Below are positions 16,630-25,819 of a stretch of 64,000 nt of DNA, in pieces. Each line of letters begins with the position of its first letter. The stretch's first letter is position 1. Location: the NCBI RefSeq assembly GCF_001941825.1, contig NZ_CP019038.1, forward strand, positions 5,518,001-5,582,000. The letters are read 5' to 3'. The DNA is from Massilia putida (GTDB taxonomy: Bacteria; Pseudomonadota; Gammaproteobacteria; Burkholderiales; Burkholderiaceae_D). Under the pieces are notes generated by a model. That model did no database searches. It had not been told where the DNA came from and saw only the letters and a list, made by a program, of their open reading frames with translations. Made by a program: the position numbers and the translations under genes.

Positions 16630-19269
16630 ATGGAACCCATCGCAGCGGGCCGGTTCGCGCCCGCCACCCGGACCTTCGCATTGCGCGGCACTGTCGCTGC
16701 ACTCATGGGCATCGGCCTGTTGACGAGCGTCTCCGTACGCGCCCAGGACGCCGGCGCCGCCCAAGAGGCCAACCAGGCCAACGGCAGCAACGTCGTGGTC
16801 GTCAGCGGCCAGCGCCAGGCGGCGCAGAGCGCCCAGACGATCAAGAAGAACGCCGAGCAGGTGCTCGATTCGATCGTCGCCGACGACATCGGCAAGTTCC
16901 CGGACAAGAACGTCGCCGAGATCCTCGGCCGCGTCACCGGCGTCCAGATCGTTCGCGAGAACGGCGAGGCCGGACGCATCGTCGTGCGCGGCCTCGGCGG
17001 CGTGACCACGCTCTTCAATGGCCGCGAAATGTTCACGGCCGCCGGCCGTTCGCTGTTCCTCGCCGACGTGCCCGTCTCGATGCTGCAGCGCGTGGACGTG
17101 TACAAATCGCAGGGCGCCGACATGGTCGAAGGGGGCACCTCGGGCGTCATCGACGTGCGCACGTTCCGGCCGTTCGACTTCAAGGGCGAGCAGATCGCCA
17201 TCAACACCCGTGCCGAGCACCGCGACAAGGCCGGCAAGACCGATCCGCAGGTCGGCGGCCTGTGGTCGAACCGCTGGAAGACCGGCATCGGCGAAGTCGG
17301 CCTGCTGGGCGGCCTGTCGTACCAGCGCGGCCGCTACCAGGACGAAGTGGCGTGGGCTGCCCCGGGCGTCAAATACACCCAGCCTGCCGGCGTGATCGGT
17401 ACGGACACCCTCGGCCGCGTGATGACCACTGGCGACCGCAAGCGCCTGGCCGCGAATTTCTCGGCCCAATGGCGCCCGAACCGCGACATGCAACTCTACG
17501 CGGAAGGTTTCGGCACCAAGATCGATCACGATTCGCAGAGCATCTTCTTCGTCGGCGGCCTGCCGATCAATAACCCGGCGTCGACCGTCACCACCTTCTC
17601 CGGCACGAATTACCTCGACACGATCAGCAACCCGAGTGTCAACACGTTCACGCTGAGCTCGACGCAGGCGCGCCGCGACTGGTCCAAGGGCAGCCAGGGC
17701 GCGATCGGCGGCATCTGGGACGTGACGTCGTCCGTGCGCGTGAGCTCGGAACTGGTGCGCACCGTGTCCACGTACCGCCAGTCGAACCCGATCCTGGACA
17801 CGATCTATAACGCACCGAAGGCGGTCAGCGGCAGCATCCGCGACGGCGGCGGCTTCCTGACCTACCCGGGCGTCAATATGACGGATCCGTCCAACTGGAC
17901 GATGTTCGCCTTCTTCGACAACCATAACCACTCGAACGGCAGCGCCAACGACTGGCGCGGCGACGTCACCTGGACCCCGGAAAACGACGGCGTGCTGAAG
18001 GAATTGACGGGGGGCGTGCGCTGGGCCCAGCGCGACGCATCGTATGCCCACGAGCTGAACAACTACTCGTCGGCGCCGGACCAGTGGGGCCCGAACGCGA
18101 TCAAGGTCACCAGCATCCCGGGCCTGTCGTGCACCAGCCCGGCCACTGGCGGCAACTACGGCATGAACCAGTTCTTCGCGCCGTGCTATGAATACCTGCT
18201 GAACAATACGGGCGTGGTCCGCAAGGCCATCACCGGCAGCAGCGCCGACAAGCCGGACGATCCTCTGTCGTACTACGCCGACCGCGAAACGACGTCGGCA
18301 CTGTACGGCAAGGCCAAGATCGGCTTCGACGCGTTTTCGGTGCCGGTCGAGGGCACGGTCGGCGTGCGTGTCGTGCATACCCGCCAGAGCATCGTCGGCA
18401 ACTCGCGTGACCTCAACAACGTGATCTCGCCGGTGGCCGTCAGCACCAGCAACACCGACGTGCTGCCGAGCTTGAACGTGCGCGCCAATTTCCGTGACGA
18501 CCTGGTCGGCCGTATCGTGGCCGGCAAGGCGATCGAGCGCGCCGGATTCGGCGACTTCAACCCGGGCCTGATCCTGTATCCGTCGACCAACACGACGATG
18601 GCGACGGGTACGGCCGGCAACCCGAACCTGAAGCCGCAGGAAGGCCGCAACGTCGATGTCGCCCTGGAGTGGTACTTCTCCAAGGACGGTTCCCTGACCG
18701 GTACGCTGTTCAACCACGACTTCAAGAACTTCCTGCGTCACAAGTCGACGACGGAGACCTACAACGGCGCCAACTATTTCGTCGACCGTCCGTACAACGC
18801 GGACACGGGCAAGCTGTACGGCTTCGAGGCGGCCTACCAGCAATTCTTCAGCAGCCTGCCGGGCTGGATGAGCGGACTGGGCATGCAGGCGAACTTCACC
18901 TTCATGAACGGGGGCCTGACCGAGCCGGATGGCACGCGCAACACGTTCCCGGGCATGTCCAAGAAAGCCTACAACCTGGTCGGCCTGTACGAGCGCGGCC
19001 CGTGGTCGGCGCGCGTGGCGTACAGCTGGCGCGACAAGTTCGTGGACACGTACAACTACCGCAACCTGGGTTTCAACCTGATCGTCGACCCGATCAAGAC
19101 CCTGGACGCGTCGGTCTCGTACAAGATCACGGAGCAGCTGACCGTGACGCTGGACGGCAGCAACCTGCTGAACGAGGCATACCACGACTACCACGGCGTG
19201 CCGGAACTGCCGCGTGACGTGCGCCGTTACGACCGCGTCGTGGGTCTGGCTCTGCGCTGGAAACATTGA
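16630..19269 (+). CDS. TonB-dependent receptor for arabinan-derived sugars
   Basis: An 879-residue outer-membrane receptor. It has a signal peptide ending near SVRA-Q and a TonB-box-like VVVVSG at about 56-61. The plug has the IGKFPDKNVAEILGRVTGVQI signature common in carbohydrate-type receptors of this lineage, with IVVRGLGG and DVYKSQGADMVEGGTSGVIDV. The barrel ends ALRWKH, so the usual terminal aromatic residue is not last. It is expected to import oligosaccharides. Its promoter carries the 42-bp module shared with the arabinonate dehydratase and ABC transporter genes, and a GPH symporter with cytoplasmic GH43 follows. Arabino-oligosaccharide is therefore the best substrate guess (inference). 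Confidence 0.9.
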   Translation: MEPIAAGRFAPATRTFALRGTVAALMGIGLLTSVSVRAQDAGAAQEANQANGSNVVVVSGQRQAAQSAQTIKKNAEQVLDSIVADDIGKFPDKNVAEILGRVTGVQIVRENGEAGRIVVRGLGGVTTLFNGREMFTAAGRSLFLADVPVSMLQRVDVYKSQGADMVEGGTSGVIDVRTFRPFDFKGEQIAINTRAEHRDKAGKTDPQVGGLWSNRWKTGIGEVGLLGGLSYQRGRYQDEVAWAAPGVKYTQPAGVIGTDTLGRVMTTGDRKRLAANFSAQWRPNRDMQLYAEGFGTKIDHDSQSIFFVGGLPINNPASTVTTFSGTNYLDTISNPSVNTFTLSSTQARRDWSKGSQGAIGGIWDVTSSVRVSSELVRTVSTYRQSNPILDTIYNAPKAVSGSIRDGGGFLTYPGVNMTDPSNWTMFAFFDNHNHSNGSANDWRGDVTWTPENDGVLKELTGGVRWAQRDASYAHELNNYSSAPDQWGPNAIKVTSIPGLSCTSPATGGNYGMNQFFAPCYEYLLNNTGVVRKAITGSSADKPDDPLSYYADRETTSALYGKAKIGFDAFSVPVEGTVGVRVVHTRQSIVGNSRDLNNVISPVAVSTSNTDVLPSLNVRANFRDDLVGRIVAGKAIERAGFGDFNPGLILYPSTNTTMATGTAGNPNLKPQEGRNVDVALEWYFSKDGSLTGTLFNHDFKNFLRHKSTTETYNGANYFVDRPYNADTGKLYGFEAAYQQFFSSLPGWMSGLGMQANFTFMNGGLTEPDGTRNTFPGMSKKAYNLVGLYERGPWSARVAYSWRDKFVDTYNYRNLGFNLIVDPIKTLDASVSYKITEQLTVTLDGSNLLNEAYHDYHGVPELPRDVRRYDRVVGLALRWKH

Positions 19270-19299
19270 TCACGGCGTCTGATCGATAGGCAATATTGA

Positions 19300-19330
19300 G
19301 GGTGCTACTCGGAAAATCCGCGTAGCACCC
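19300..19330 (+). terminator. Hairpin after the TonB receptor gene
   Basis: GGGTGCTAC pairs with GTAGCACCC (9 bp). Inside, after one mismatch, CGGA pairs with TCCG around an AAA loop. The downstream TGTTCGTTTG is only weakly T-rich, so it may terminate partially or protect the 3' end and set different levels for receptor and symporter. Confidence 0.7.
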
Positions 19331-19353
19331 TGTTCGTTTGGAAGGAAGTCCGC

Positions 19354-20706
19354 ATGCAAACCCAGAAACTTTCCACTCTCGAAAAAGTGGGCTTCGGCGC
19401 CGGCGACATGGCGCTCAACGTGGTGATCTCGTCGATGATGCTGATTATCACCATCTTCTACACAGACATCTACGGCTTGAAGACCAGCGACCTGGCCTTG
19501 CTGTTCATGCTCGTCAAGTTCATCGGTGCGATGTCGGACTTCGCCACCGGCCAGCTGACCGACAGCTTTCTCTCACGCTGGGGCCGCTACCGGCCCTGGC
19601 TGCTGTTCCTGGCCGTGCCGTATGGCCTGTCCGTCTTTTTCGTGTTCACCACGCCGGACTGGAATTACGACGCCAAGCTCGTCTGGGCTTACTCCACGTA
19701 TATCGTGATGACGCTGATGACGTCGGGCGTGGGCGTCTCCTATATCTCGCTGCCCAGCGCGCTGACGGCGGACCCGCAGGAACGCCTGTCGGCCAACGGC
19801 TACCGCCTGTTCCTGGCCAAGATCGGCGCGTTCATGGTGACGATCGTCGTCCCCATCCTGGCCGAGCGCTGGGGCCATGGCAATCCGGCCGCCGGCTACC
19901 AGGCGGCGATGGCGCTGATGGCCTTGCTGGGCACCGTGCTGTTCCTGTTCTGCTTCTTCACGACGACCGAGCGCGTCGTCTACAAGGTCGCGCGCCAGCC
20001 GCTGGGCGAGCAGATCGCCGTGCTGGCGAAGAACGACCAGTGGCTGTACCTGGCCGGCGCCTGCGTGACGGGCACGATCGGCTACGTGATCCGCGGCTCC
20101 GTCGCCGCCTATTACGCCAAATACTATCTGCATGGCGACACGGGCGTCGTCTCCGCCTTCCTGTCGACGGGCGTGGCGGCGGCCATCATCGCGATGGTCA
20201 TCTCGACCTGGGTCACCAAGTTCTATTGCAAGGTCAAGCTGTTCCGCTACACGCAGCTGATCGTGGCCGTGCTGTCCGTGCTGATCTATTTCCTCGTCAA
20301 GCCAGGCGACACGATGCTGGCGTTCGTGCTGTATTTCGCACTGTCGCTGATCGTCGATCTGCATGCGCCCGTGTTCTGGTCCGCCATCGCCGAGACCATC
20401 GACTACGGCCAGCTGAAGACGGGCAAGCGCGTCTCCGGCTTCGCCTTCGGCGGCATCTCCATCGCGCAGAAGGTCGGCATGGGGATCGCCGGCGGCATGA
20501 TCGGCGTGCTGCTCACCTATTTCCAGTACCAGCCGAACCAGGAGCAGACGCCGCTGGCGCTGCAGGGCATCGCGCTGATGCTGTCCGTGATTCCGGGCTT
20601 CTTCCATTTCCTGATGGGGGCGCTGATGTTCAAGTACCGCATCAGCGATGAGTATTACTCGACCGTCAAGGAAGACCTGCGGGCGAGCCAGGTGGCGGCG
20701 GGCTGA
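19354..20706 (+). CDS. GPH-family sugar:cation symporter
   Basis: A 450-residue inner-membrane transporter with about 12 membrane segments, of the glycoside-pentoside-hexuronide:cation symporter family (MelB/XynB/YicJ type). Hallmarks are LSTLEKVGFGAGDMALNVV at the N terminus, DFATGQLTDSFLSRWGRYRPWLL after the second segment, and WSAIAETIDYGQLKTGKRVSG in the second half. ATG 19354 follows the ribosome site GGAAGGAAG. It lies between the TonB receptor and a cytoplasmic GH43. The three would form a route in which short arabino-oligosaccharides cross both membranes intact and are cut inside. Confidence 0.9.
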   Translation: MQTQKLSTLEKVGFGAGDMALNVVISSMMLIITIFYTDIYGLKTSDLALLFMLVKFIGAMSDFATGQLTDSFLSRWGRYRPWLLFLAVPYGLSVFFVFTTPDWNYDAKLVWAYSTYIVMTLMTSGVGVSYISLPSALTADPQERLSANGYRLFLAKIGAFMVTIVVPILAERWGHGNPAAGYQAAMALMALLGTVLFLFCFFTTTERVVYKVARQPLGEQIAVLAKNDQWLYLAGACVTGTIGYVIRGSVAAYYAKYYLHGDTGVVSAFLSTGVAAAIIAMVISTWVTKFYCKVKLFRYTQLIVAVLSVLIYFLVKPGDTMLAFVLYFALSLIVDLHAPVFWSAIAETIDYGQLKTGKRVSGFAFGGISIAQKVGMGIAGGMIGVLLTYFQYQPNQEQTPLALQGIALMLSVIPGFFHFLMGALMFKYRISDEYYSTVKEDLRASQVAAG

Positions 20707-20721
20707 CAACGAATGTTTGAA

Positions 20722-20859
20722 CGTCATTCCCGCGCAAGCCGGAATCCAAACACCGTTTCCGGCGAAGCAAATGCCGGCTGTGCGGCACACTGAATATGGA
20801 TCCCGCGGGGCCGCCCAGGATGCGCGGGGAGTCATTTCTGGCAGTGCCGGGAATGACGG
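20722..20859. repeat. REP-like intergenic element with inverted ends
   Basis: It begins CGTCATTCCCGCGCAAGCCG and ends GGGAATGACGG, the inverted counterpart, between the symporter stop and the cytoplasmic GH43 start. It belongs to the same family as the elements at 29289 and 41241. It may separate expression of the two genes. Confidence 0.7.
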
Positions 20860-20885
20860 TTTTTAATGTAACGATGAGAATAGCT

Positions 20886-21833
20886 ATGGAAACCGTTCTT
20901 ACACCCCTGATCGAACAACGCGCCGACCCGTACATCTACAAGCACACGGACGGCTATTACTACTTCACCGCCTCGGTCCCGCAATACGACCGCATCGAAC
21001 TGCGCCGCGCGAAAACCATCGCCGAACTGGCGACGGCACCGACCGTCGACGCGTGGATCAAGCCGGACACGGGCCCGTACAGCGAATTGATCTGGGCACC
21101 GGAACTGCATTTCAATATGGGCGCGTGGTACGTCTATTTCGCCGCCGCGCCGAGCCGCGAGATCAAGTATAAGCTGTTCCAGCACCGCATGTACGCGATC
21201 CGCAATACGAACGCCAATCCGCTCGAAGGCACGTGGGAATTCATGGGCCAGGTCGATACGGGCATCGACACGTTCTGCCTGGACGCGACCACGTTCAACC
21301 ACAACGGTGTGCTGTACTACCTGTGGGCGCAAAAGGACAACGAGATCGAAGGCAACTCGAACCTGTACATCGCGAACATGAAGACGCCGTGGCAGATCGA
21401 GGGCAAGCCGGTGCTGCTGTCCAAGCCGGAACACGACTGGGAAATCCGCGGATTCTGGGTCAACGAGGGACCGTCCGTCCTGCGCCGCAACGGCAAGATC
21501 TTCATCTCGTATTCCGCCAGCGCCACCGACGAAAACTACGCGATGGGCCTGCTGTGGGCGGACGAGAACGCGGACCTGCTCGATCCGGCGTCGTGGACAA
21601 AGTCGCGCGAGCCCGTGTTCCGTACATGCTACGATCACGGCATCTACGGACCCGGCCACAACAGCTTTACGTATGCTGAAGATGGCGATACCGTCATGCT
21701 CGTCTACCACGCGCGCACCTATACCGAAATCGTCGGCGATCCGCTGTGGAACCCGGACCGCCACACTTTCGTCAAACCGCTGCGCTGGGACGAGAACGGC
21801 ATGCCGGTATTCGGGCGGCCTTCCACCCTCTGA
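20886..21833 (+). CDS. Cytoplasmic GH43 arabinofuranosidase-type enzyme
   Basis: A 315-residue GH43 enzyme without a signal peptide, in contrast to the other GH43 proteins here. Base Asp14 (QRADPYIYKH), modulating Asp133 (CLDATTF) and acid Glu194 (VNEGPSV) are all present. The segment ELRRAKTIAEL near residue 40 and YGPGHNSFTY late in the chain match the small exo-acting alpha-L-arabinofuranosidase branch. ATG 20886 is preferred, with GAGAA six bases upstream; ATG 20874 is possible. Gene order (TonB receptor, symporter, this enzyme, aldose epimerase, lactonase) suggests that it releases L-arabinose from oligosaccharides imported by the symporter. Confidence 0.88.
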   Translation: METVLTPLIEQRADPYIYKHTDGYYYFTASVPQYDRIELRRAKTIAELATAPTVDAWIKPDTGPYSELIWAPELHFNMGAWYVYFAAAPSREIKYKLFQHRMYAIRNTNANPLEGTWEFMGQVDTGIDTFCLDATTFNHNGVLYYLWAQKDNEIEGNSNLYIANMKTPWQIEGKPVLLSKPEHDWEIRGFWVNEGPSVLRRNGKIFISYSASATDENYAMGLLWADENADLLDPASWTKSREPVFRTCYDHGIYGPGHNSFTYAEDGDTVMLVYHARTYTEIVGDPLWNPDRHTFVKPLRWDENGMPVFGRPSTL

Positions 21834-21845
21834 GGATATAACAAC

Positions 21846-22904
21846 GTGCAAAACGGAATCACCCAGGTGCCGTTCGGGACCTTGCCCGACGGCAGGCAAG
21901 TCGCCGAATACACGCTCAGGAACAATAACGGCATGGTCGTGAAGATCCTCGATTTCGGCGGGATCATCACCGAGATCCACGTCCCGGACCGCGACGGGGT
22001 CTTCGCCGACGTGGCGCTGGGCTTCGAGACGCTCGACCCCTATGTCAAGGACAGCCCGTACTTCGGCGCCCTGATCGGCCGCTACGGCAACCGCATTGGC
22101 AAAGGCCGCTTCACGCTGGACGGCAAGGAATACCAGCTGACGGTCAACAACGGCAACAACCACCTGCACGGCGGCGACCCGGGCTACGACAAGGTGCTGT
22201 GGACGGCGGCCATTGAAGGCGACAGCCTCGTGCTGCGCTACGACAGCCCGGACGGCGAGCAGGGCTACCCGGGCAACCTGGTGGCCACGGTCACGTACCG
22301 GCTGACGGACGACAACGAGATCGTCGTGCACTTTTCTGCCGTTACCGACCGGCCGACGCCCGTCAACCTCACGCAGCACAGCTATTTCAACCTGGCGGGC
22401 GCGGGGCAGGGCGACATCCTCGGCCACGAGATCACGATCGACGCCGACAAATTCGTGCCCATCGACGCGGAGTCGATCCCGTTCGGCGAACTGGCCCCCG
22501 TGACCGGCACGCCGTTCGACTTCCGCAAGCCGCGCACGATCGGCGAGCGCATCGGCCAGCCGGACAAGCAGCTGCGCCACGGCACCGGGTACGACCATTG
22601 CTGGGTGCTGAACAGGAAGCCGGGCGAGCGCGGCCTCAAGCGCGCGGTCCACGTGGTCGAACCGGCGTCGGGCCGCGTGCTCGAGTTGTTCACGCAGGAA
22701 CCGGGTGTGCAGTTCTACAGCGGCAACTTCCTCGACGGCTCGCTGCAGGGCAAGGGCCATCCGTGGATCTTCCGCAGCGGCTTTTGCATCGAGCCCGAGC
22801 ACTATCCCGATTCGCCCAACCAGCCGGCGTATCCGAACACGATCCTGCGCCCGGGCGAGGTCTATGAAACGGAGTCGCGCTTCCGCTTCTCGGTGGCGCA
22901 GTAA
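21846..22904 (+). CDS. galM: Aldose 1-epimerase
   Basis: A 352-residue mutarotase that interconverts alpha and beta anomers of free sugars. Active-site residues are visible: NNHLHGG and the catalytic histidine in TQHSYFNLAG, with the catalytic glutamate in LFTQEPGVQFYSGNFLDG. GTG 21846 is the start, 12 bases after the GH43 stop and preceded by GAGGATATAACAAC. Placed between the arabinofuranosidase and the lactonase, it probably supplies the L-arabinose anomer used by the 1-dehydrogenase. It could also serve galactose. Confidence 0.95.
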   Translation: MQNGITQVPFGTLPDGRQVAEYTLRNNNGMVVKILDFGGIITEIHVPDRDGVFADVALGFETLDPYVKDSPYFGALIGRYGNRIGKGRFTLDGKEYQLTVNNGNNHLHGGDPGYDKVLWTAAIEGDSLVLRYDSPDGEQGYPGNLVATVTYRLTDDNEIVVHFSAVTDRPTPVNLTQHSYFNLAGAGQGDILGHEITIDADKFVPIDAESIPFGELAPVTGTPFDFRKPRTIGERIGQPDKQLRHGTGYDHCWVLNRKPGERGLKRAVHVVEPASGRVLELFTQEPGVQFYSGNFLDGSLQGKGHPWIFRSGFCIEPEHYPDSPNQPAYPNTILRPGEVYETESRFRFSVAQ

Positions 22905-22919
22905 TCAGGAGAGCACTAC

Positions 22920-23804
22920 ATGATGGAACTGGCGGTGGACGGCCGGCATGTGCTGGGGGAGGGGATCATCTGGGACGACAAGGGCGCGCGCCTGTTCTGG
23001 ACCGACATCGAGCGCAGCGAGTTGTGGTCGCATGCGCCCGCGACGGGCGCGCTGCAGCGCTGGCCGCTGCCGGAGCGCCTGTGTTCGATGGCGCTGACGC
23101 ATGACGACGGCCGCCTGCTGCTGGGTCTCGCCTCGGGTCTCGCCTTCTTCGACCTTGCGAGCGGCGAACTCGATCGCATCTGCGACGTCGAAGCCGACCT
23201 GCCCACCACCCGCCTCAACGACGGCCGTGCCGACCGCCAGGGCCGCTTCGTCTTCGGCGTGTTCAACCAGGCCGAGAACCCGAAGGATCCGATCGGCGGG
23301 TTCTACCGCCTGAACCACGACTTGTCGCTGGAGCGCCTGCCGCTGGGCGGCGTCGCCATCGCCAACAGCATCTGCTTCAGCCCGGACGGCCGCACGATGT
23401 ATTACGCGGACTCGGGCACGCGTGAGATCCGTTGCTGCGATTACGACGTGGACACGGGCGCCGTGGCCAACCCGCGCCAGTTCGTGGCCGCCGACGCCGC
23501 CCCCGGCGATCCGGACGGCTCCACGATCGACGCCGACGGCTACCTGTGGAGCACGCGCTGGGGCGCCGGCCAGGTGGTACGCTTCGCGCCGGACGGCCGC
23601 ATCGACCGCGTATTGACGCTGCCGGCGCCGCAGCCGACCTGTCCCGCGTTCGGCGGTGCAAGGTTGGACGTGTTGTATGTCACGTCGGCAACGGTCGGAC
23701 TGCGCGCCGGCCAGCTGGCGGATGCGCCGAAATCCGGCGGTGTATTTGCGCAAACCCTGCCGATGCGCGGTCTGACGGAGGTGCGGTTCGCTGGCTGGCG
23801 GTGA
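22920..23804 (+). CDS. SMP-30-family lactonase, probable L-arabinolactonase
   Basis: A 294-residue six-bladed beta-propeller of the SMP-30/gluconolactonase/LRE family. It hydrolyses the sugar lactone formed by the 1-dehydrogenase to the open acid, here L-arabinonate. Metal and substrate residues are recognisable: Glu in VLGEGIIWD, Asn in LNDGRADRQGRF, the central Asn in IANSICFSPDGRTMYYADS, and Asp in GDPDGSTIDADGYLW. Start at 22920 (ATG ATG) follows AGGAGAGC. It is the last gene before the promoter of the arabinonate dehydratase, whose substrate it makes. Confidence 0.9.
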   Translation: MMELAVDGRHVLGEGIIWDDKGARLFWTDIERSELWSHAPATGALQRWPLPERLCSMALTHDDGRLLLGLASGLAFFDLASGELDRICDVEADLPTTRLNDGRADRQGRFVFGVFNQAENPKDPIGGFYRLNHDLSLERLPLGGVAIANSICFSPDGRTMYYADSGTREIRCCDYDVDTGAVANPRQFVAADAAPGDPDGSTIDADGYLWSTRWGAGQVVRFAPDGRIDRVLTLPAPQPTCPAFGGARLDVLYVTSATVGLRAGQLADAPKSGGVFAQTLPMRGLTEVRFAGWR

Positions 23805-23817
23805 TTGCGGTAACATC

Positions 23818-23884
23818 GATGTCGATAACGATATCGATTGCTGTTAAAAATTGATTGGAAAGTTATCTGATCGGCCTTTAGACT
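23818..23884 (+). promoter_or_regulatory. Arabinose-regulon promoter module, copy 2 (arabinonate dehydratase)
   Basis: The dyad GATGTCGATAACGATATC (23818-23835) is followed by AAATTGATTGGA (23848-23859), with the same spacing as copies 1 and 3. TTGGAA (23855-23860) and TAGACT (23879-23884) are 18 bases apart, as in copy 1. The overlapping ACATCGATGTC (23813-23823) also matches the core of the LacI-type operators at 7736. Confidence 0.75.
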
Positions 23885-23952
23885 TCCTCCATCGCTGAGC
23901 TTGGCATCACCAAGACACTCAGAACTACAAAAACGACGACGGAGGAAGGAAC

Positions 23953-25695
23953 ATGTCCGAGACAAAGAAGAAGCCCACCCTGCGTTCCGCAGCGTGGTTC
24001 GGCACCCAGGACAAGAACGGCTTCATGTACCGGAGCTGGATGAAGAACCAGGGTATCCCCGATCACGAATTCCAGGGCAAGCCGATCATCGGCATCTGCA
24101 ACACCTGGTCCGAACTGACCCCCTGCAACGCCCACTTCCGCAAGCTGGCCGAGCACGTCAAGCGCGGCATCCTGGAGGCGGGCGGCTTCCCGGTCGAATT
24201 CCCGGTCTTCTCGAACGGCGAATCGAACCTGCGTCCGACCGCCATGCTGACCCGTAACCTGGCCAGCATGGACGTCGAAGAATCCATCCGCGGCAACCCG
24301 ATGGACGGCGTCGTCCTGCTGGTCGGCTGCGACAAGACCACGCCGGCCCTGCTGATGGGCGCGGCCAGCGTCGACCTGCCGACGATCGTCGTCACCGGCG
24401 GCCCGATGCTGAACGGTAAGCTGAACGGCAAGGACATCGGTTCCGGCACCGCCGTCTGGCAGCTGCACGAGCAGGCCAAGGGCGGCCAGATCACGATGCA
24501 CGACTTCCTCGCCGCCGAGGCGGGCCACTCGCGCTCGGCCGGCACCTGCAACACGATGGGCACCGCGTCGACGATGGCCTGCATGGCCGAATCGCTGGGC
24601 ACCTCGCTGCCGCACAATGCCGCGATCCCCGCCGTCGATGCACGCCGCTACGTGCTGGCCCACATGTCGGGCATGCGCATCGTCGAGATGGTCAACGAAG
24701 ATCTGAAGCTGTCGAAGATCCTCAAGCGCGAGAACTTCGAAAACGCGATCCGCGTGAACGCCGCCATCGGCGGTTCGACCAACGCCGTGATCCACCTGAA
24801 GGCCATCGCCGGCCGCGTGGGCGTGCCGCTGGAGCTGGAAGACTGGACCGCCATCGGCAAGGGCACCCCGACCATCGTCGACCTGCTGCCGTCCGGCCGC
24901 TTCCTGATGGAAGAGTTTTATTACGCCGGCGGCCTGCCGGGCGTGATCCGCCGCCTGGGCGAACACAACCTGCTGCCGCACAAGGACGCGCTGACCGTCA
25001 ACGGCAAGACGCTGTGGGAAAACAACCAGGACGCGCCGATCTACAACGATGAAGTCATCCGCAAGATCGACAACCCGCTGATCGACGACGGCGGCATCTG
25101 CATCCTGCGCGGTAACCTCTCGCCACGCGGCGCCGTGCTGAAACCGTCGGCCGCGTCCCCGCACCTGATGAAGCACCGCGGCAAGGCCGTCGTGTTCGAA
25201 GACTTCGACCACTACAAGCAGCGCATCAATGATCCCGACCTGGACGTCGACGAGAACTCGGTCCTCGTGATGAAGAACTGCGGTCCGAAGGGTTATCCGG
25301 GCATGGCCGAAGTGGGCAATATGGGGCTGCCGCCGAAGCTGCTGGCCAAGGGCATCACCGACATGGTCCGCATCTCGGACGCGCGCATGAGCGGCACCGC
25401 CTACGGCACCGTCGTGCTGCACGTGGCGCCGGAAGCGATGGCCGGCGGCCCGCTGGGCATCGTCAAGGACGGCGACTTCATCGAACTCGATTGCAAGGCC
25501 GGCCGCCTGCACCTGGACGTGCCGGACGAGGAGATCCAGACCCGCCTGGCCGACCGCGCCGAGAACCAGAAGGAGGCGCCGCGCACCGGTTACGCGGGCC
25601 TGTACCTGGACCACGTGCTGCAGGCGGACGAGGGGTGCGACTTCGACTTCCTCGTCGGCTGCCGCGGTTCGGCCGTGCCCAAGCATTCACATTGA
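23953..25695 (+). CDS. L-arabinonate dehydratase (IlvD/EDD family)
   Basis: A 580-residue dehydratase converting L-arabinonate to L-2-keto-3-deoxyarabinonate. Its iron-sulfur cysteines are Cys58 (WSELTPCN), Cys126 (VGCDKTTPA) and Cys199 (SAGTCNTMGTASTM). They match, one residue shifted, the three [2Fe-2S] ligands described for the Rhizobium arabinonate dehydratase (recalled family knowledge). The active-site serine region is RISDARMSGTAYG. The N-terminal RSAAWFGTQDKNGFMYRSW is typical of the sugar-acid branch and unlike IlvD. It has its own promoter with the shared 42-bp module and GGAGGAAGGAAC as ribosome site. AraD1, semialdehyde dehydrogenase and pentose dehydrogenase follow. Confidence 0.94.
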   Translation: MSETKKKPTLRSAAWFGTQDKNGFMYRSWMKNQGIPDHEFQGKPIIGICNTWSELTPCNAHFRKLAEHVKRGILEAGGFPVEFPVFSNGESNLRPTAMLTRNLASMDVEESIRGNPMDGVVLLVGCDKTTPALLMGAASVDLPTIVVTGGPMLNGKLNGKDIGSGTAVWQLHEQAKGGQITMHDFLAAEAGHSRSAGTCNTMGTASTMACMAESLGTSLPHNAAIPAVDARRYVLAHMSGMRIVEMVNEDLKLSKILKRENFENAIRVNAAIGGSTNAVIHLKAIAGRVGVPLELEDWTAIGKGTPTIVDLLPSGRFLMEEFYYAGGLPGVIRRLGEHNLLPHKDALTVNGKTLWENNQDAPIYNDEVIRKIDNPLIDDGGICILRGNLSPRGAVLKPSAASPHLMKHRGKAVVFEDFDHYKQRINDPDLDVDENSVLVMKNCGPKGYPGMAEVGNMGLPPKLLAKGITDMVRISDARMSGTAYGTVVLHVAPEAMAGGPLGIVKDGDFIELDCKAGRLHLDVPDEEIQTRLADRAENQKEAPRTGYAGLYLDHVLQADEGCDFDFLVGCRGSAVPKHSH

Positions 25696-25706
25696 TTACG
25701 TATCCG

Positions 25707-25771
25707 CGTGGGCACGGGGTGCCCACCCTGCGCACGTTGCGTTGACGTAGGGTGGGCGCCCCGAGCCCACG
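25707..25771. repeat. Inverted repeat between dehydratase and araD1 genes
   Basis: CGTGGGCACGGGGTGCCCA near the start is mirrored by GGTGGGCGCCCCGAGCCCACG at the end, with AGGGTGGGC also facing CCCACCCT. It forms a long imperfect hairpin in the 124-base gap. It is a different sequence family from the CGTCATTCCCGCG elements. It may modulate read-through to araD1. Confidence 0.65.
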
Positions 25772-25819
25772 TGTTCATTGCCTGCATCGCGGCAAACGCC
25801 GCGCGAAGGAGACACAAAC

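Noticed and set aside
16609..19266. A long minus-strand open frame across the TonB receptor gene
   Set aside because: The plus strand encodes a full receptor with signal peptide, plug and barrel; the opposite frame has the low-complexity composition typical of antisense frames at high GC.
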